This document shows positions 45,963 to 57,501 of a stretch of DNA of 64,000 nucleotides, one piece after another. Position numbers and translations under genes: made by a program. A model generated the notes under the pieces. It made no database searches. It was not told the origin of the DNA and was given only the letters and a program-made list of their open reading frames with translations. The DNA lies in assembly GCA_003550325.1 (NCBI GenBank), contig QKWP01000223.1, positions 32,164 through 96,163 of the forward strand, given 5' to 3'. Positions within the stretch are counted from its first letter, which is position 1. Each line of letters begins with the position of its first letter. This DNA comes from Gigaspora rosea. Lineage: Eukaryota; Glomeromycota; Glomeromycetes; Diversisporales; Gigasporaceae.

Positions 45963-46078
45963 ATAGTGCTCTCCAATGAGCCAGCTCAATGAGCTTTGCT
46001 AAAAATTAGCATTGGCTCATTAAGGCTTATATAGTATAAAAACTAAATAAGCCTTAATGAGCCAATGGAGAGAACTAT
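45963..46078. mobile_element. 116-base MITE (AGTKCTCTCC ends, TA flanks)
   Basis: 'tatagtgctctccaatgagc' is mirrored at the right by 'tatagttctctccattggct'. 'aaggcttat...ataagcctt' forms an inner inverted pair. TATA on both sides is compatible with a TA duplication. Confidence 0.7.
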
Positions 46079-47429
46079 ATATATTTGCATATACAATATA
46101 ATAACATATATAGTAAATTAATTAAAACTGTAATATATAATATATACAAAGTATATATCCTAAGTGCATAGACATAGGTGCCAAAATAGATTGCATTTAG
46201 AAATATATTGAATTTAGAGAGTTATAAATCTATAAGTGTTATATAAGTTGAGAGACAAACAAGATTATATATTTAGAGAATACTGTAGTTTTAAGACATT
46301 TTATTAAAATAACTATTAAATTTCTAATTAAAATTAATAGTGCATAGACTACAAAATTCATAACTTTATTTTTGTTCAAGTAATAAAAAAAAGATATGCT
46401 AAATTGCTTTTTTTGAGTACCAATTTGAACAATCTGGCATCTATTTATTCGTATATGATTAATTGGTTAATTCAAAATTGATTGGATATCTAGATATTTC
46501 AAGGTTATAGATTAAAATAAAGATCTAAAGAAAGTAAAATCTGGATATACGATGATAAATGTATAAACAGAATGGATAGAAATACTAATTTTCTATAAAA
46601 ATTTTAACAATATGCAATATTTATGCATAGAGATCTTTTTTGTGTGGTATTCCACATATCATCAAAGCACACAACCCGAAAAGCCTACAAGGAAAATAAT
46701 TAATGCCTGGTAATTCATATAGAACTGGGTACTATAATTAAGAATATTTAGAAAAGTAATAATTAATATAGTTATAAATAGTGAATTTGTTAAAAAGCAA
46801 ACAAGAAAAACGGTAAGTAATATTTGGAGTTACGTATTAAATGGTGTTAAGAGTATAATAGTTAATGTTTGATCAGTATCTAAATAAAAATATAGGTTAA
46901 AAAAGCTAAAATTAAAGCAGAGAACCGGGGTTAAATCATTACGCAAAAAATTTCAGTCGTGATTTTTAAAATTTTCATAAAATTAGTAATCCATTTACCC
47001 ATTACTGAATTTATTCAGATAATTATCCAGATATCGATAGTAAAACTGATATCCAAATAAATTCAGATTTGGATATCTGATAGACAAATGGATAAAAGGA
47101 TAATGGAATATAGATAAAATTGTAAAAGTGAAAGGTTGATAGGTTTAGGGGCAGTGTTAATTTATATGATTGAGTGTGAGTAGGTGAATAGTACACTTAT
47201 AGATCTCCCACAAAAGCATTAATCAATAAATCTACCCTCTAACATGACTTAAACCTAATCTAAAATAACATTAACGTTAATTCCTAATCTTATAATTGTA
47301 TGTAATTGAACAGGTAAAGATCTGAATAATGTAAGTCACATAATATGAAATTTCTCTAGGATATTTAAACCCAATTTAAATAAAGATACTTAGCTATTAA
47401 AGTTTAGCAGAAATTCTAATCAGATAAAA
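46079..47429. other. AT-rich stretch upstream of the Helitron ORF, no gene seen
   Basis: It contains a weakly palindromic segment near 46985-47100 (ATCCAGATATCG, ATATCCAAATAAATTC, GGATATCTGATAG). It may include the Helitron 5' terminus, but I could not place it. Confidence 0.4.
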
Positions 47430-50400
47430 ATGGATAGCGAAGGTAAAAATAGAGATAAATTTAGAAAGCGTAAAAGTAGAGAGAATAAGACATTCGAACA
47501 GAAAGAAGCACAGCTTGCTAGGGAGCGTGATTGAAAATGCCAAAGAGAAGGAGCGAAATCAGCTAAACAACATGAAGTGCGTCTCGCACGTGATCACGAA
47601 CAAAAGCGACGAAAAGCAGCGACGCAAAAAAGTTGTAACCGGGATGAAGTAAAAACCAGTAATAGTGTTAATAATCAGCAAAGATCAGAACAAATTCTAA
47701 ATGAAGCTATAATATATATTAATCCTTCACCGGCGGCTAATATCAATGATTTTGAACGAGATCTTCTGATGAAATTTCGAAAAAAAATGGATGAACTTAG
47801 ATTTACACTTTGTCCCATGTGTAATAAAAGTTTTTTAGGCATTGAGCTTGTCAAGGGAAGTTGTCATCGATGTAATAATGAAAAGACAACTCCAAAAAAG
47901 TTTTCTACAGAGAACAATATGGATCCAGGGGAAGTTCCTAAGGAACTTCAAGGACTCACAGAGGTTGAAGAAATTTTAATCTCTCAAGTTTTTACCGTAA
48001 TGTCAGTATACCGACTTCATGGTGGACAATACAGATACTGCAGAAACATAATCAACTCCCCCAAGATATACAAGGGTTCATCACACACCTTCCTCGGCAT
48101 CCATTATCACTGAATGTGCTTGTTGTGCGTTAGCAGTCTACAAATCAAGCATTTAAAGATTTTCAAGTCTGATGTTCTAAGGTTACTCATGCATTATACT
48201 GGTTAAAAAATAATTAGTACTATTCGAATATTGTTATTAATGAAGATATTCTTCAATCATTACCAGAAGATGGTTTTATAGATAGTCAACTTCCTCATAT
48301 TCAGAGTAACCAGAATTCAGATAGAATAAAAGAAGATGACACTATAACACGTAGCTTTGTTCCTTTCTCCCTTTGACTTACCGTGAGGATGTTGCAATTA
48401 ATAATGCACTCAATCGCTTAAGGAATAAAAATCATTCAATAGCATGCCCAACAATGATAGTAGCCCGATTAACGAATTCCAAACACCAGATTATATCTTG
48501 TGCACATTTCCAATGTTGTATCCAACTGGCAATGCCGATATTTGCGCTAAACAAATTAAAAATATTAAGGCAGCAGAATATTTTAAACACTTGCTTCGAT
48601 ACAAAGATGGAAGATTTGTGAGTCACAATCGATGGAATTATTTTGCTCTTAATAGTTAAATGAAATAACGAGCACTACAAGAAGGGAGCATATACATTAG
48701 ACAAAATCTTTCTGATGAGCAGCTCACTGTTGCGAATATTCAAGATATGATTTCAGAAGGGGATATAAATATGTCTAAACAAATTGTGCGATTCAGAGAA
48801 AGTTTACGTGGATCGTGATAGTTCTGGATGGCACAGAGTTGTGAGTTATCGGACATGATTAAGGGTAAAGGGTACGTAGATTATTTATCATATGATTTTT
48901 GTGGTATTGATTTTTCTTTTTAAAGTTTAGTAAAATTTTTTTTAAGCAATCATTTAAACTATTAAATAAAATCATAAAACAGGTTTTTGTGATTCTAAAA
49001 ATGTAAAATTATCAAAATTGGTTGAATATTCATCAAGTTATTAAGATTTAAACTTTAGGTATTTACAAAATTATATGATGATTATATGATACCGACCAAT
49101 CAAAATTAATCATTTTGTGTAACTCAGAAAAATTTGAGACAACTCGGGGAAACTTTATGATATATAGAAGTATAATTTTTTTAATATTAAAATTTTACTA
49201 TTATAAAACGTGTATTTTATTATATATTATAAAATTTTAGTCAAACAGCTATAAAAAGTTTTATTAGCAGCACATTTTCAATTTCTATATAAATCTCATT
49301 GTACCATGAAAATCATATGATAAATGATCTATGTACCCTCTACCCTTAAGCAGATAGGCTCGCAAGAGCTAGTGTTTTTTATATTTAGTGCTGCAGTTCT
49401 ATACTGGTCTGAGCTTCATAAGCTTATATTATCAAGTAGAAACTACGATAGAGAAACAGAAAGTTCTGAATATCGTCGTCAAAACATAATCAATAATCCT
49501 CATACAGTTGGTGGTTTTTCAATAAGCAATTCGAGGTCTTTTTTTGAAAATGTGCTTAAAAAATGGAATCTAGTAGATTGGTGGTACAGATTCGAGTGGC
49601 AGCATAGAGGAAGTGTTCACTTGCACGGGATCGGAAAAAGAGAAATGCTCCTGTGATTGACTGGAAGCAAATGAAAGAAAATGAGAATTTGATGAGTGAT
49701 ATAGTAGAATATCTCAATAATATGGTCAGTACGATAAATTCAGGCCTTAACTCACCAATACCCAAGCGGCATCCATGTCAAAAACATGATGATGAGATTT
49801 GTAATGATCTACAAGACTACATTTATCTGCTAAATAAAGTGAAGAGGCATACTCAATGTAGTGCTTCATATTGTTTTCATAAAAATCGGGCTGGTCAACA
49901 ATCTTGTAAATATGGGTATCCTAAAGAAAATAGTAAAACCATGTATTTGTGTGATGACAGTTGCAGTCAACCCGAGCTGGTTATTACAAGAAACGATCCA
50001 TATATAAATCTGCATAGTCAGATTCAATTACAAGGGTAGAGAGCAAACATAGATTTGAAGCCAGTTCTTAGCATTCATGCGGCATTACAATATATTGCTA
50101 AGTATGCGAGTAAGGCAGAGCCACGTTCAACTGCCTTTTCAGAAATATTGAATTAGATACTTGGTAATAGCAGACCTGATGAAGCAGTACTTTCTCCAAT
50201 TCAAAAATTGTTGCTACATAGTGTGGCGGAACGTGACATTTCTGCACAAGAGACTTGTTATCTCCTGCTTGGTATACCACTCTATCATTCAAGTCAGTTG
50301 TTTGTCACATTGAACCTCAACAAAGAAGCACCGCAATGGCTTCACAGAACAGGTGGTGAAAAAAATGAATTTACTGCAGTTAAGAATTCAGGGTAGACAA

Positions 50401-52439
50401 ATAAGTCACCTCTAAAGCTCTATCAAGATCAACCTAGTAAATTGGAAAATTTTTCAATATTCAATCTTTATAAATTTATAAAAAATTGTTGAAAAAGATG
50501 TGAATATGAAAATATAGTACATATCTGGCCACGCCTGTCGAACCTGCGTAATGGCCCTTAATGGGAAGAATTTTGCCTTATAAAAGTCCTCCTTTATATT
50601 TGTTATCGTGACTTCTAACAATTAACAGAAAATGAAACAGTATCATGGACTGATTTATATAAGCGTCATCTTGAGGAAATAAATTCTAATCCACTCGATC
50701 TTATTGGTCAAGCTGTTGATGATGAGGAAAGTGATATAGATGATGACGATGATGAAATGACAGAAAAATGACGAAGATGAACAAGAAGAATACCGATCTG
50801 AATGAATACTGCTAACAGAAATGTGACCGAATATAAGTATTGATAATTCTTCTGGTATTGGATCACGTAATATGGATAAAGATTACAATTGGGTTAGTAA
50901 TAGTAGGTAGCAATTTTTGAATATCGATATTATGGAGGCAAGCAGTTCTGTCCATCAAGCTTCAGGAAACGCTAGGATAGAAGATAATGAGAATTTAGTT
51001 AAAACTATAGATTTTGAAACTTTAAATGAAAAGCAAAAAATAGTCTGCAAACAAGTAGAATCACATTACCATAACGTTCTTGCAGGGCATCAAGTAGAAC
51101 CATTAAGAATAATCATAATGGGAACTGCAGGTACGGGAAAATCACATCTTATAAAGCAATTCGAAGCCTACTTAATACAATTGCAGATACAGAAGTTAAT
51201 TCAGCATTAATTGTGCTCGCTCCAACGGGAGTTGCAGCATTTAATATTAATGGATTAACAATAAATTTAGCGCTTTCAATTCCTATATGTACCAAAAATT
51301 TTGAGATAAAAGGTAAAAAGTTGAAGTAGTTACAAGAAAGGTTTCAGAATGTGGAATATATGATTTTAGATGAGAAAAGTATGGTTGGGCACAAAATGAT
51401 AGCTTTAATCGATATGCGATTATGTCAAGCATTTCCTGAATATAAAAATGAACTATTTGGTGGGAGGTCCATTATCATGTTTGGAGATTTTGGTCAACTC
51501 ACCCCTGTCTTAGATTTTCCAATGTATGCAACTAACATATCAAGAGAGCTGATGTCTAATGATGGTGTTTCAGCGTACAAACAATTCAAAGAAGTTTATA
51601 AACTTGATGTGATCGAGCATCAAGCAGGGAAAAGTGAAGGACAACAAGAGTTCAGAAAAATTCTTTTATATTTGCGGGATGGAGAATTGACTATAGCAGA
51701 TTGGAAAACATTGACCTCAAGATTTGAAGATAAAATAACAGGAACAGAGAGAAATCAATTTTCAGAGGCTATTTTTATATCACCAAATTGGTCTGATATT
51801 GAGAAGATAAGTTTAAATAAACTTACGTCTCTAAACTGTCCTGTTGCTAAAATACTTGCAGTATATACAGGTATTCCGAAGCAAAGCGAGCAGACTCTGA
51901 TGTGGCAATGGGTTTAGAAGCATAGTTATTAGTAGCAAAAGGTGCACATATAATACTAAAAGCAAACTTATAGACAAGTGCAGGGTTAGTAAATGGAGCA
52001 ATCGGAACAGTTCAAGATATTTTGCCCAATGAACAAGGCCCTCCTTTTTTTCCTGTAGCTATTATGATTTCTTTTGAAAGGTATAATGGGCCTATACTTA
52101 CTACAGTAGAGGGTACAACAGTAGTTCCAATTGCACCAATTCGACGTACGTGGAAAGGTAAATCTGGAACAATGTGCACACAGGTGCAGATCCCTATTTG
52201 TTTAGCGTGGGCAATTACAGTGCATAAAAGTCAAGGGCTCATACTTCCAAAAGCCGTAATAGAGATCAGGAATAAAGAATTTACTACTGAACTTTCCTTT
52301 GTAGCAGATCTAGGGCTCATACACTAAACGATCTCATCTTCAAGCCGTTCAATTTTGAAAGATTACAATGTATTAAAAAATGCAAAAGGATTCAGGAAAG
52401 AAAAGACGAAGAGAAGCGGCTAATTTCTATAATTTCATG
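47430..52439 (+). pseudogene. Helitron RepHel protein (HUH/Y2 nuclease plus Pif1-like helicase), decayed
   Basis: The start MDSEGKNRDKFRKRKSRENK at 47430 opens a basic N-terminus. A Cys-rich segment follows (LCPMCNKSFLG...CHRC, 47810-47880) with TEVEEILISQVF and MSVYRLHGGQYRY, typical of the region before the Rep domain. After the inserted element (48863-49345) come the HUH motif (EWQHRGSVHLHGIGKR, about 49590-49640) and the two-tyrosine motif (YIAKYASK, 50091). The helicase has Walker A (GTAGTGKS, 51121), Walker B (ILDEKSMVG, 51363), GDFGQLTPV (51482), TSAGLVNGAIG (51974) and AWAITVHKSQG (52207), and finishes in another frame at TGA 52437-52439. The enzyme would nick and unwind DNA for rolling-circle transposition. 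At least five stops and many frameshifts make it dead. Element termini were not identified. Confidence 0.9.
48863..49345. mobile_element. 483-base TTAA-flanked MITE (piggyBac-like) inside the Helitron
   Basis: GGGTAAAGGGTACGTAGATT at the left is mirrored at the right by GGGTAGAGGGTACATAGATC, then both continue ATTTATCATATGATTTT. TTAA lies at 48859-48862 and 49346-49349. Removing it rejoins the Rep-domain reading (DMIK, then QIGSQELVF). The TTAA duplication suggests piggyBac-type mobilisation. Confidence 0.8.
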
Positions 52440-53531
52440 AAAGCAATAAAGTTTAAATTACTTAACGTTAATTATTAAAGTGGAGGTTTTTTTTTGCAGA
52501 AAAAGTATAATAGATTTTTTGGTAAGGAGCGAAGAGAGGTATATTTAAAAAGTAGGTAACTAAAAGATTCAAATGGTGGCAAAGTATTTGTAATAGTTGC
52601 GAGAGGGTTAGGTTAACATAAAAAATAAAAGTAAAGCTTTTTTTTCTTATTCTACTTGTAAAGCATAAATGGTAAATAGAAAGTGAGAAAGTACTTTTTT
52701 GATAATGAGCAAAGAAAAAAGTAGGTAAATAAGATATTCAAATGATGTAAAGTAAAGTTGTAATAATTGTAAGAGGGTGAGATCAATATAAAAAAAGAAA
52801 ATTAAAAGCTCTTTTTTTTTTCTTATTCTATTGTAAAAAGGATAAATAGAAAGTGAGAAATTACCTTTTGATAATTACATAGTAAATAAATCTAAAATAG
52901 AATTTAAGTACGTGAGTAGACAAACGGAAAATACAAAAATACGTTTTTGATATTTATGTAATAGAAGCATCAAAAACGTAACTTAGGCATTGATGATCAT
53001 AAAAATTAAAGGTCCCTCACTACGCCCGAACAATAAAAACAGATAAAATAAAAATAAAATATATATAAAATAAAATAAAAAATATAAAAATATAATAGAA
53101 ATAAAAAAAACAATAATATATATATGTAATAAAATAAAAAGATATAATAATGTATATAAAAAAAACAAATACATAAAAAAATAAAAAAGTAAAAATATTA
53201 TACCAGGAACAGAGTTTTCTGTAAGTGAAAACGGAGAGCATGGTTTACCAAAATGTTTGAGGATGTGTGTCTACAAAATCTTGCATTTGGTTGGTTGCCA
53301 TAGTTGGCTATGATTTCTACATATGTAAACTCAGATAATTTCAGGTTTGCTTTTAATTGAATAAGCCATTTAAAGTGTTACCATTGTGACTAAATCATAG
53401 TAAATTTTAGTTGCTTTGCCACTTGTGTGCAACATTTTTGCATTTAATGATTGGTGTTATGAAAAGTTTGACCAGCGTAAGCGTAGCCAATGTGTGATTA
53501 TGTCACATTTTGCGCAATCATTTGTTAATTA
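52440..53531. other. Non-coding stretch after the Helitron, with a two-unit tandem repeat
   Basis: 52545-52715 and 52716-52885 are two diverged copies of a unit of about 170 bases (shared phrases 'aaaagtaggtaa', 'ttattctat.tgtaaa', 'aatagaaagtgagaaa'). The rest is A-rich. Frames near 52983-53241 are low-complexity translations. A Helitron 3' hairpin was not found with certainty. Confidence 0.55.
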
Positions 53532-53539
53532 GTAATTGA

Positions 53540-55086
53540 TAGGGTTTGGAATGGGCCAGGCTAAACCCATGGGTTTGTGGGTTGGGTGGGTTTGGGTCAA
53601 AGCTGGGTCCAATATTTTGACCTGTTATAAAGTGGGCCAGGTTTAGACCGAGTTTATTAAATACCGGGCTTGGGTTGGGTTTTGGAAATGGGCCCGCAGG
53701 CCCTTATAATATTTATAATGATCTACGGCATGCCAGTAAAAAGAATTATCATAAAGATTCTTACAAGATAACTCCATGTAAATACTTCTGCCATACAATA
53801 TACTCAGGTATATTTAATAAATATAAATCATTGATCATCGATTATCAAATGATAATCGTTTTTTTTTGCTTATACTCTATTTATTTTCTAGACAGCTATG
53901 GAGTCATTAATGGATATGTCGTCATTGAAGTCGTCGCAGGAGTCGTCGTAGGAGTTGGCAATAAAACCTTAATAAGAGTTTGTGGCTTATAGTGTGTGCA
54001 GGTCCTTGTGATTCTCCGTGGCTTTCACCGTAGTTTTTTGTATCGTTGGTGCTTATAATTTCGCCATAGTTTTTGGTGTTCTTGGTACTTATGATTTTGC
54101 CGTGGTTTTCGGTATCGTTGGTGCTTATGACTTGATTTCGCTATAGTTTCTCTGTTGTAGGTGTTTGTGATTTTGATGTTGTTGGAGCTTGTGATTTCAT
54201 TCGTGATTTCGCTATGGTTTTCGGTATCATTGGTGATTGTAATTTTGATATCGTTGTGTTTGTGATTTCTCCATGGCGTTATGGTTGTTAATGCTTGTAA
54301 TTTTACCGTAATTCGGTGTCGTTGATGCTTGTAATTTTATCATGGCTTTTAGTATCATTAGTGCTTGTGATTTTGTTGTTGCATCGTAGTTAGGGTTAGT
54401 GTGTTAACCAGAAATTAGTATAGGGTTATGGTCAGGGTCAGGATTAGTGGTAAGTTTAGGGCTAGGATAGGATTTATTAATTGTCTCATATTGGAAATTT
54501 GGTTATGCAACGATGGTTCAAAATGTTTGTTGCGCAATATAAGTAGATCAATAAAATAAAATTATAAGTTATTATAATTAATTTTACTATCGCTATATAT
54601 TAAATCGATCTTGTGGTCATGTAATTGGAATGAACCTGGTGGTTAGTAAATGTATATTATTATTTGTAAATCGGCCTTTGATTTATACCCAGTACAAATC
54701 AAGGAGATACGATCAAGGGGGAACCTTGCACTGAAAATTACGGTAGGTGCATATAAACAGTAAAGTAAAATGCTTAATATGATTCGTTTAATAAGGCATG
54801 CCATTAGTATACAACAATTTATAGACAGAGAGATTGATGATTATATGAATGAATCTATATACGATTATTAAAAAAAAATAAAGGCAACAGGGGCGTGCCA
54901 GTGATATCCACTTAATCACCAGCTCGGTCAGGTTAGGTTGGGCTGGGTATAGTTTTGAAGTGACCTGGCATGGCCCAAACCCGTAAATTTTTACTGGGCT
55001 GGGTTCAGGCTCGGGTTTAAAAATTTTTTTGGGCTTGGGCTTAAATTTGGAGAAACCCAGCCTGACCCAGTCTATTCTGAACCCTA
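53540..55086. mobile_element. hAT-like element with GGGCTGGG/GGGTTTGGGCC words and a minisatellite
   Basis: The ends are TAGGGTTTGGAAT and, inverted, TAGGGTTCAGAAT. Flanks GTAATTGA (53532-53539) and GTGACTGA (55087-55094) match at 6 of 8. G-rich GGGTTTGGG/GGGCTGGG words fill about 150 bases inside each end. The centre has a minisatellite (54010-54385) and TTAGGG-like runs (54391-54470). Two small frames that use these words are not genes. Confidence 0.7.
54010..54385 (+). repeat. Degenerate minisatellite, unit about 36 bases
   Basis: About ten imperfect units share phrases such as 'ttcggtatcgttggtgctta' and 'tgatttcgccatggtt'. Unit length varies. It is distinctly GC-richer than its flanks. 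Confidence 0.7.
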
Positions 55087-55094
55087 GTGACTGA

Positions 55095-56098
55095 CTTTCT
55101 ATTTGCATTAACATGTATTGTACCACAATTACATTAATGTAACGAAAAGTTTATTATACCATTCTAGTTCAATATTTTTGTTTATAATAATAAAGCAATA
55201 AATGTTTTAATTTAATTTATTATTGATTTAATAGATGATGGTGCAGAATAATGTTAAAAGTGTTAATAATATTATTTTACTAATTATGCCATGTCATAAT
55301 ATTATATTATACGTTGATAATGCACATTGGTTGTCAATTAGATCAAGAAGTAGATAGACTACAGTTAATAATTTATAATAAATTATGTAAAGAAAATTTT
55401 TTCAAACGAATGTATCTAATAATTTGAAATTGGTTATTTAGTATTTTTATTATTATTGTATATGTTATGTGTGATTTATACCAGTAACATAGCGATTTAT
55501 CTTTAAAAAATGCATATAAAGAAGCCTAATATGATGAGTTTAAACATAATATACATTATAGTTATTATAAAAAACAAGGAGTGAAATTAGAAAAGAGAAA
55601 GATCACAAGCAAAAAGCAATTCAATGTGCAGATGTACATTTTGGGAAGCTGAGTATAGTAAATTGAAATATCGCATGATCGTATAATGGAACTTCATCAA
55701 AATCAGGCCTCTAATACTGCTATGCTTAATAGAAAAAGTGAAGAAAAGTTGGTGTTTGTCTTAAAGAGATCATGAAGCAGAATCCCTCTACATGTGTTAG
55801 AAATGAATGAAGAATTTGATATAGCAGCTAAAGAGTATGCTATATGGCCTCTACCGTTAACCTACTTTATTCGAAGCCACATTCTTATAATAGGGCAGAA
55901 TCAGGAAATAACAGTGCCAAATAATTATTTTTCATGATGATGCTGCTGATTATTATATTGGTAACGGGGTAGCATTTTGCTCTGCGATGCAATTACGTAA
56001 TATTCGTACTTGCGATCATGATTAATATAACAAGTAAAGATTCTACAGCAATAACCCTGAATCATGTTAATAGTCATTGCAACAAGTTTTTTTATATA
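55095..56098. other. AT-rich stretch with possible coding remnant
   Basis: 55600-56000 has phrases that could be broken coding sequence (for example MELHQNQASNTAMLNRKSEE near 55686), but no family is recognised and stops are frequent. Confidence 0.3.
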
Positions 56099-56338
56099 TA
56101 GGGTCTTTGCCTTGAAAATGACCTTATAGAACTATGTAGATCTTATAAATAAAAATTAAAATTTCTAGCTATCTAGTAATCCAATTCAAATAAACTTTTT
56201 TTTATTTTGTAGAGCTTAGTGAGTTTTACAAAATAAAAAAAATCTATTTGAATTGGATTACTGGGCAGCTAGAAACTTTAATTTTTATCCATAAGATCTA
56301 CATAGTCTTGTAAGATCATTTTCAAGGCAAAGACCTAT
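56099..56338. mobile_element. 240-base palindromic MITE (GGGTCTTTGCCTTGAAAATG ends)
   Basis: Almost the whole element is an inverted repeat: 'gggtctttgccttgaaaatg' at 56101 faces 'cattttcaaggcaaagacc' ending near 56336, and the arms pair to the centre with few mismatches. TATA on both sides is compatible with a TA duplication. Confidence 0.8.
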
Positions 56339-57208
56339 ATATTATGCATTAGGGTGATCATTCACGATTATTTTAGTGACTATGCTTCACTAATAATTTG
56401 CATGCATACAGAATTGTTTCATATATGTTAGTTGATCGTAATGACTCAGTACGTGTCTCGCACACGATATCTGTAAATATAATTATAAAAAAAAAATTTT
56501 AAACCCAATTTTGCTATTCCTGATTAGTTATCTTTTCGATCTGTAAACTCTACAAATTGACAAAAAAAAAGATTTGTTACAAAGCATGTATGTACGTAAA
56601 TGCTAAAAAATACAAGTTTCATTCAAAAAAAATATATATATATATATATTATAAACATATGATAAGTAAACAACAATATTCATAGTATATATCAAACTAA
56701 CTAATTACTATACTATATTAATAACCAGACTATACCCATCCTTAAATAATTTTCTCATTCCTGGTTTTGTGTGATAGTGTTGCACAGCTACCTTATTATT
56801 TTATTTGTGATGACTAGCATTTTAAAATGAGGTTGTAGTAGCAGGAGGCTAGAAAATGAGGAAGGTACAGGCAGATTATTCTGGCTTGGTATGGGATGTT
56901 GCAAATCATCTTAATATGAATTGGAAGTATATGAATTGAGAGGAGAATCAGAAATAGAAACAGGGCTTTGTGCAACTTTTGCTTATTTGTTCTTTTTAGT
57001 AGTATGAGATATAGTGAGAGCCCTCCTACGTTTTTGATCCTGCTTACTAGATAATGAAATAACTTCAACTTGTTTATCTTCCATTAAAAAATCTTCATCA
57101 TTATTAGAAAGGACAACAAGTAGTACCAGCTACTAACTTATTCTTATTTAAAATAAATTTACAAATATTAGAATTGTTTTATGTTTATTTAAATAAGAAT
57201 AGAAATTA
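56339..57208. other. AT-rich stretch, no gene seen
   Basis: It holds a TA microsatellite near 56632-56650 and a 'tgttgcacagctaccttatt' phrase (56780) similar to those at 30453 and 34948. An 84-codon minus-strand frame (57068-56814) has no recognisable feature. Confidence 0.4.
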
Positions 57209-57501
57209 GTCGCACTTGCAACATGTCGCACCTAATTCTGACCAATCAAATTGCATGATTTTGTAGATAAAAAATTTTATTTTTTAAAAATTAAAAATTT
57301 TACTAGTAAAGTGTAAAAATAAATAAGCGATATCAAAGTACAGAATATAGTATAAAATTTTATTCTGAACAACTTATTCTAAGTTATAAAGATATATTGT
57401 TTTAGTAAAAAAAATGGTTTATAAGAAAAATCAAAAATTTCGAATGTTAGCATATATAAAACTTTTTTTTACTAATATAATCAGTTTAAATATTAAAAAA
57501 T

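Noticed and set aside
51121..52327. Host Pif1 helicase gene
   Set aside because: The helicase motifs follow HUH and two-tyrosine motifs in order, so it is the Helitron's own helicase domain.
53020..53241. 73-codon hydrophobic membrane-protein-like frame
   Set aside because: F/Y/I-rich translation of an A/T-only tract.
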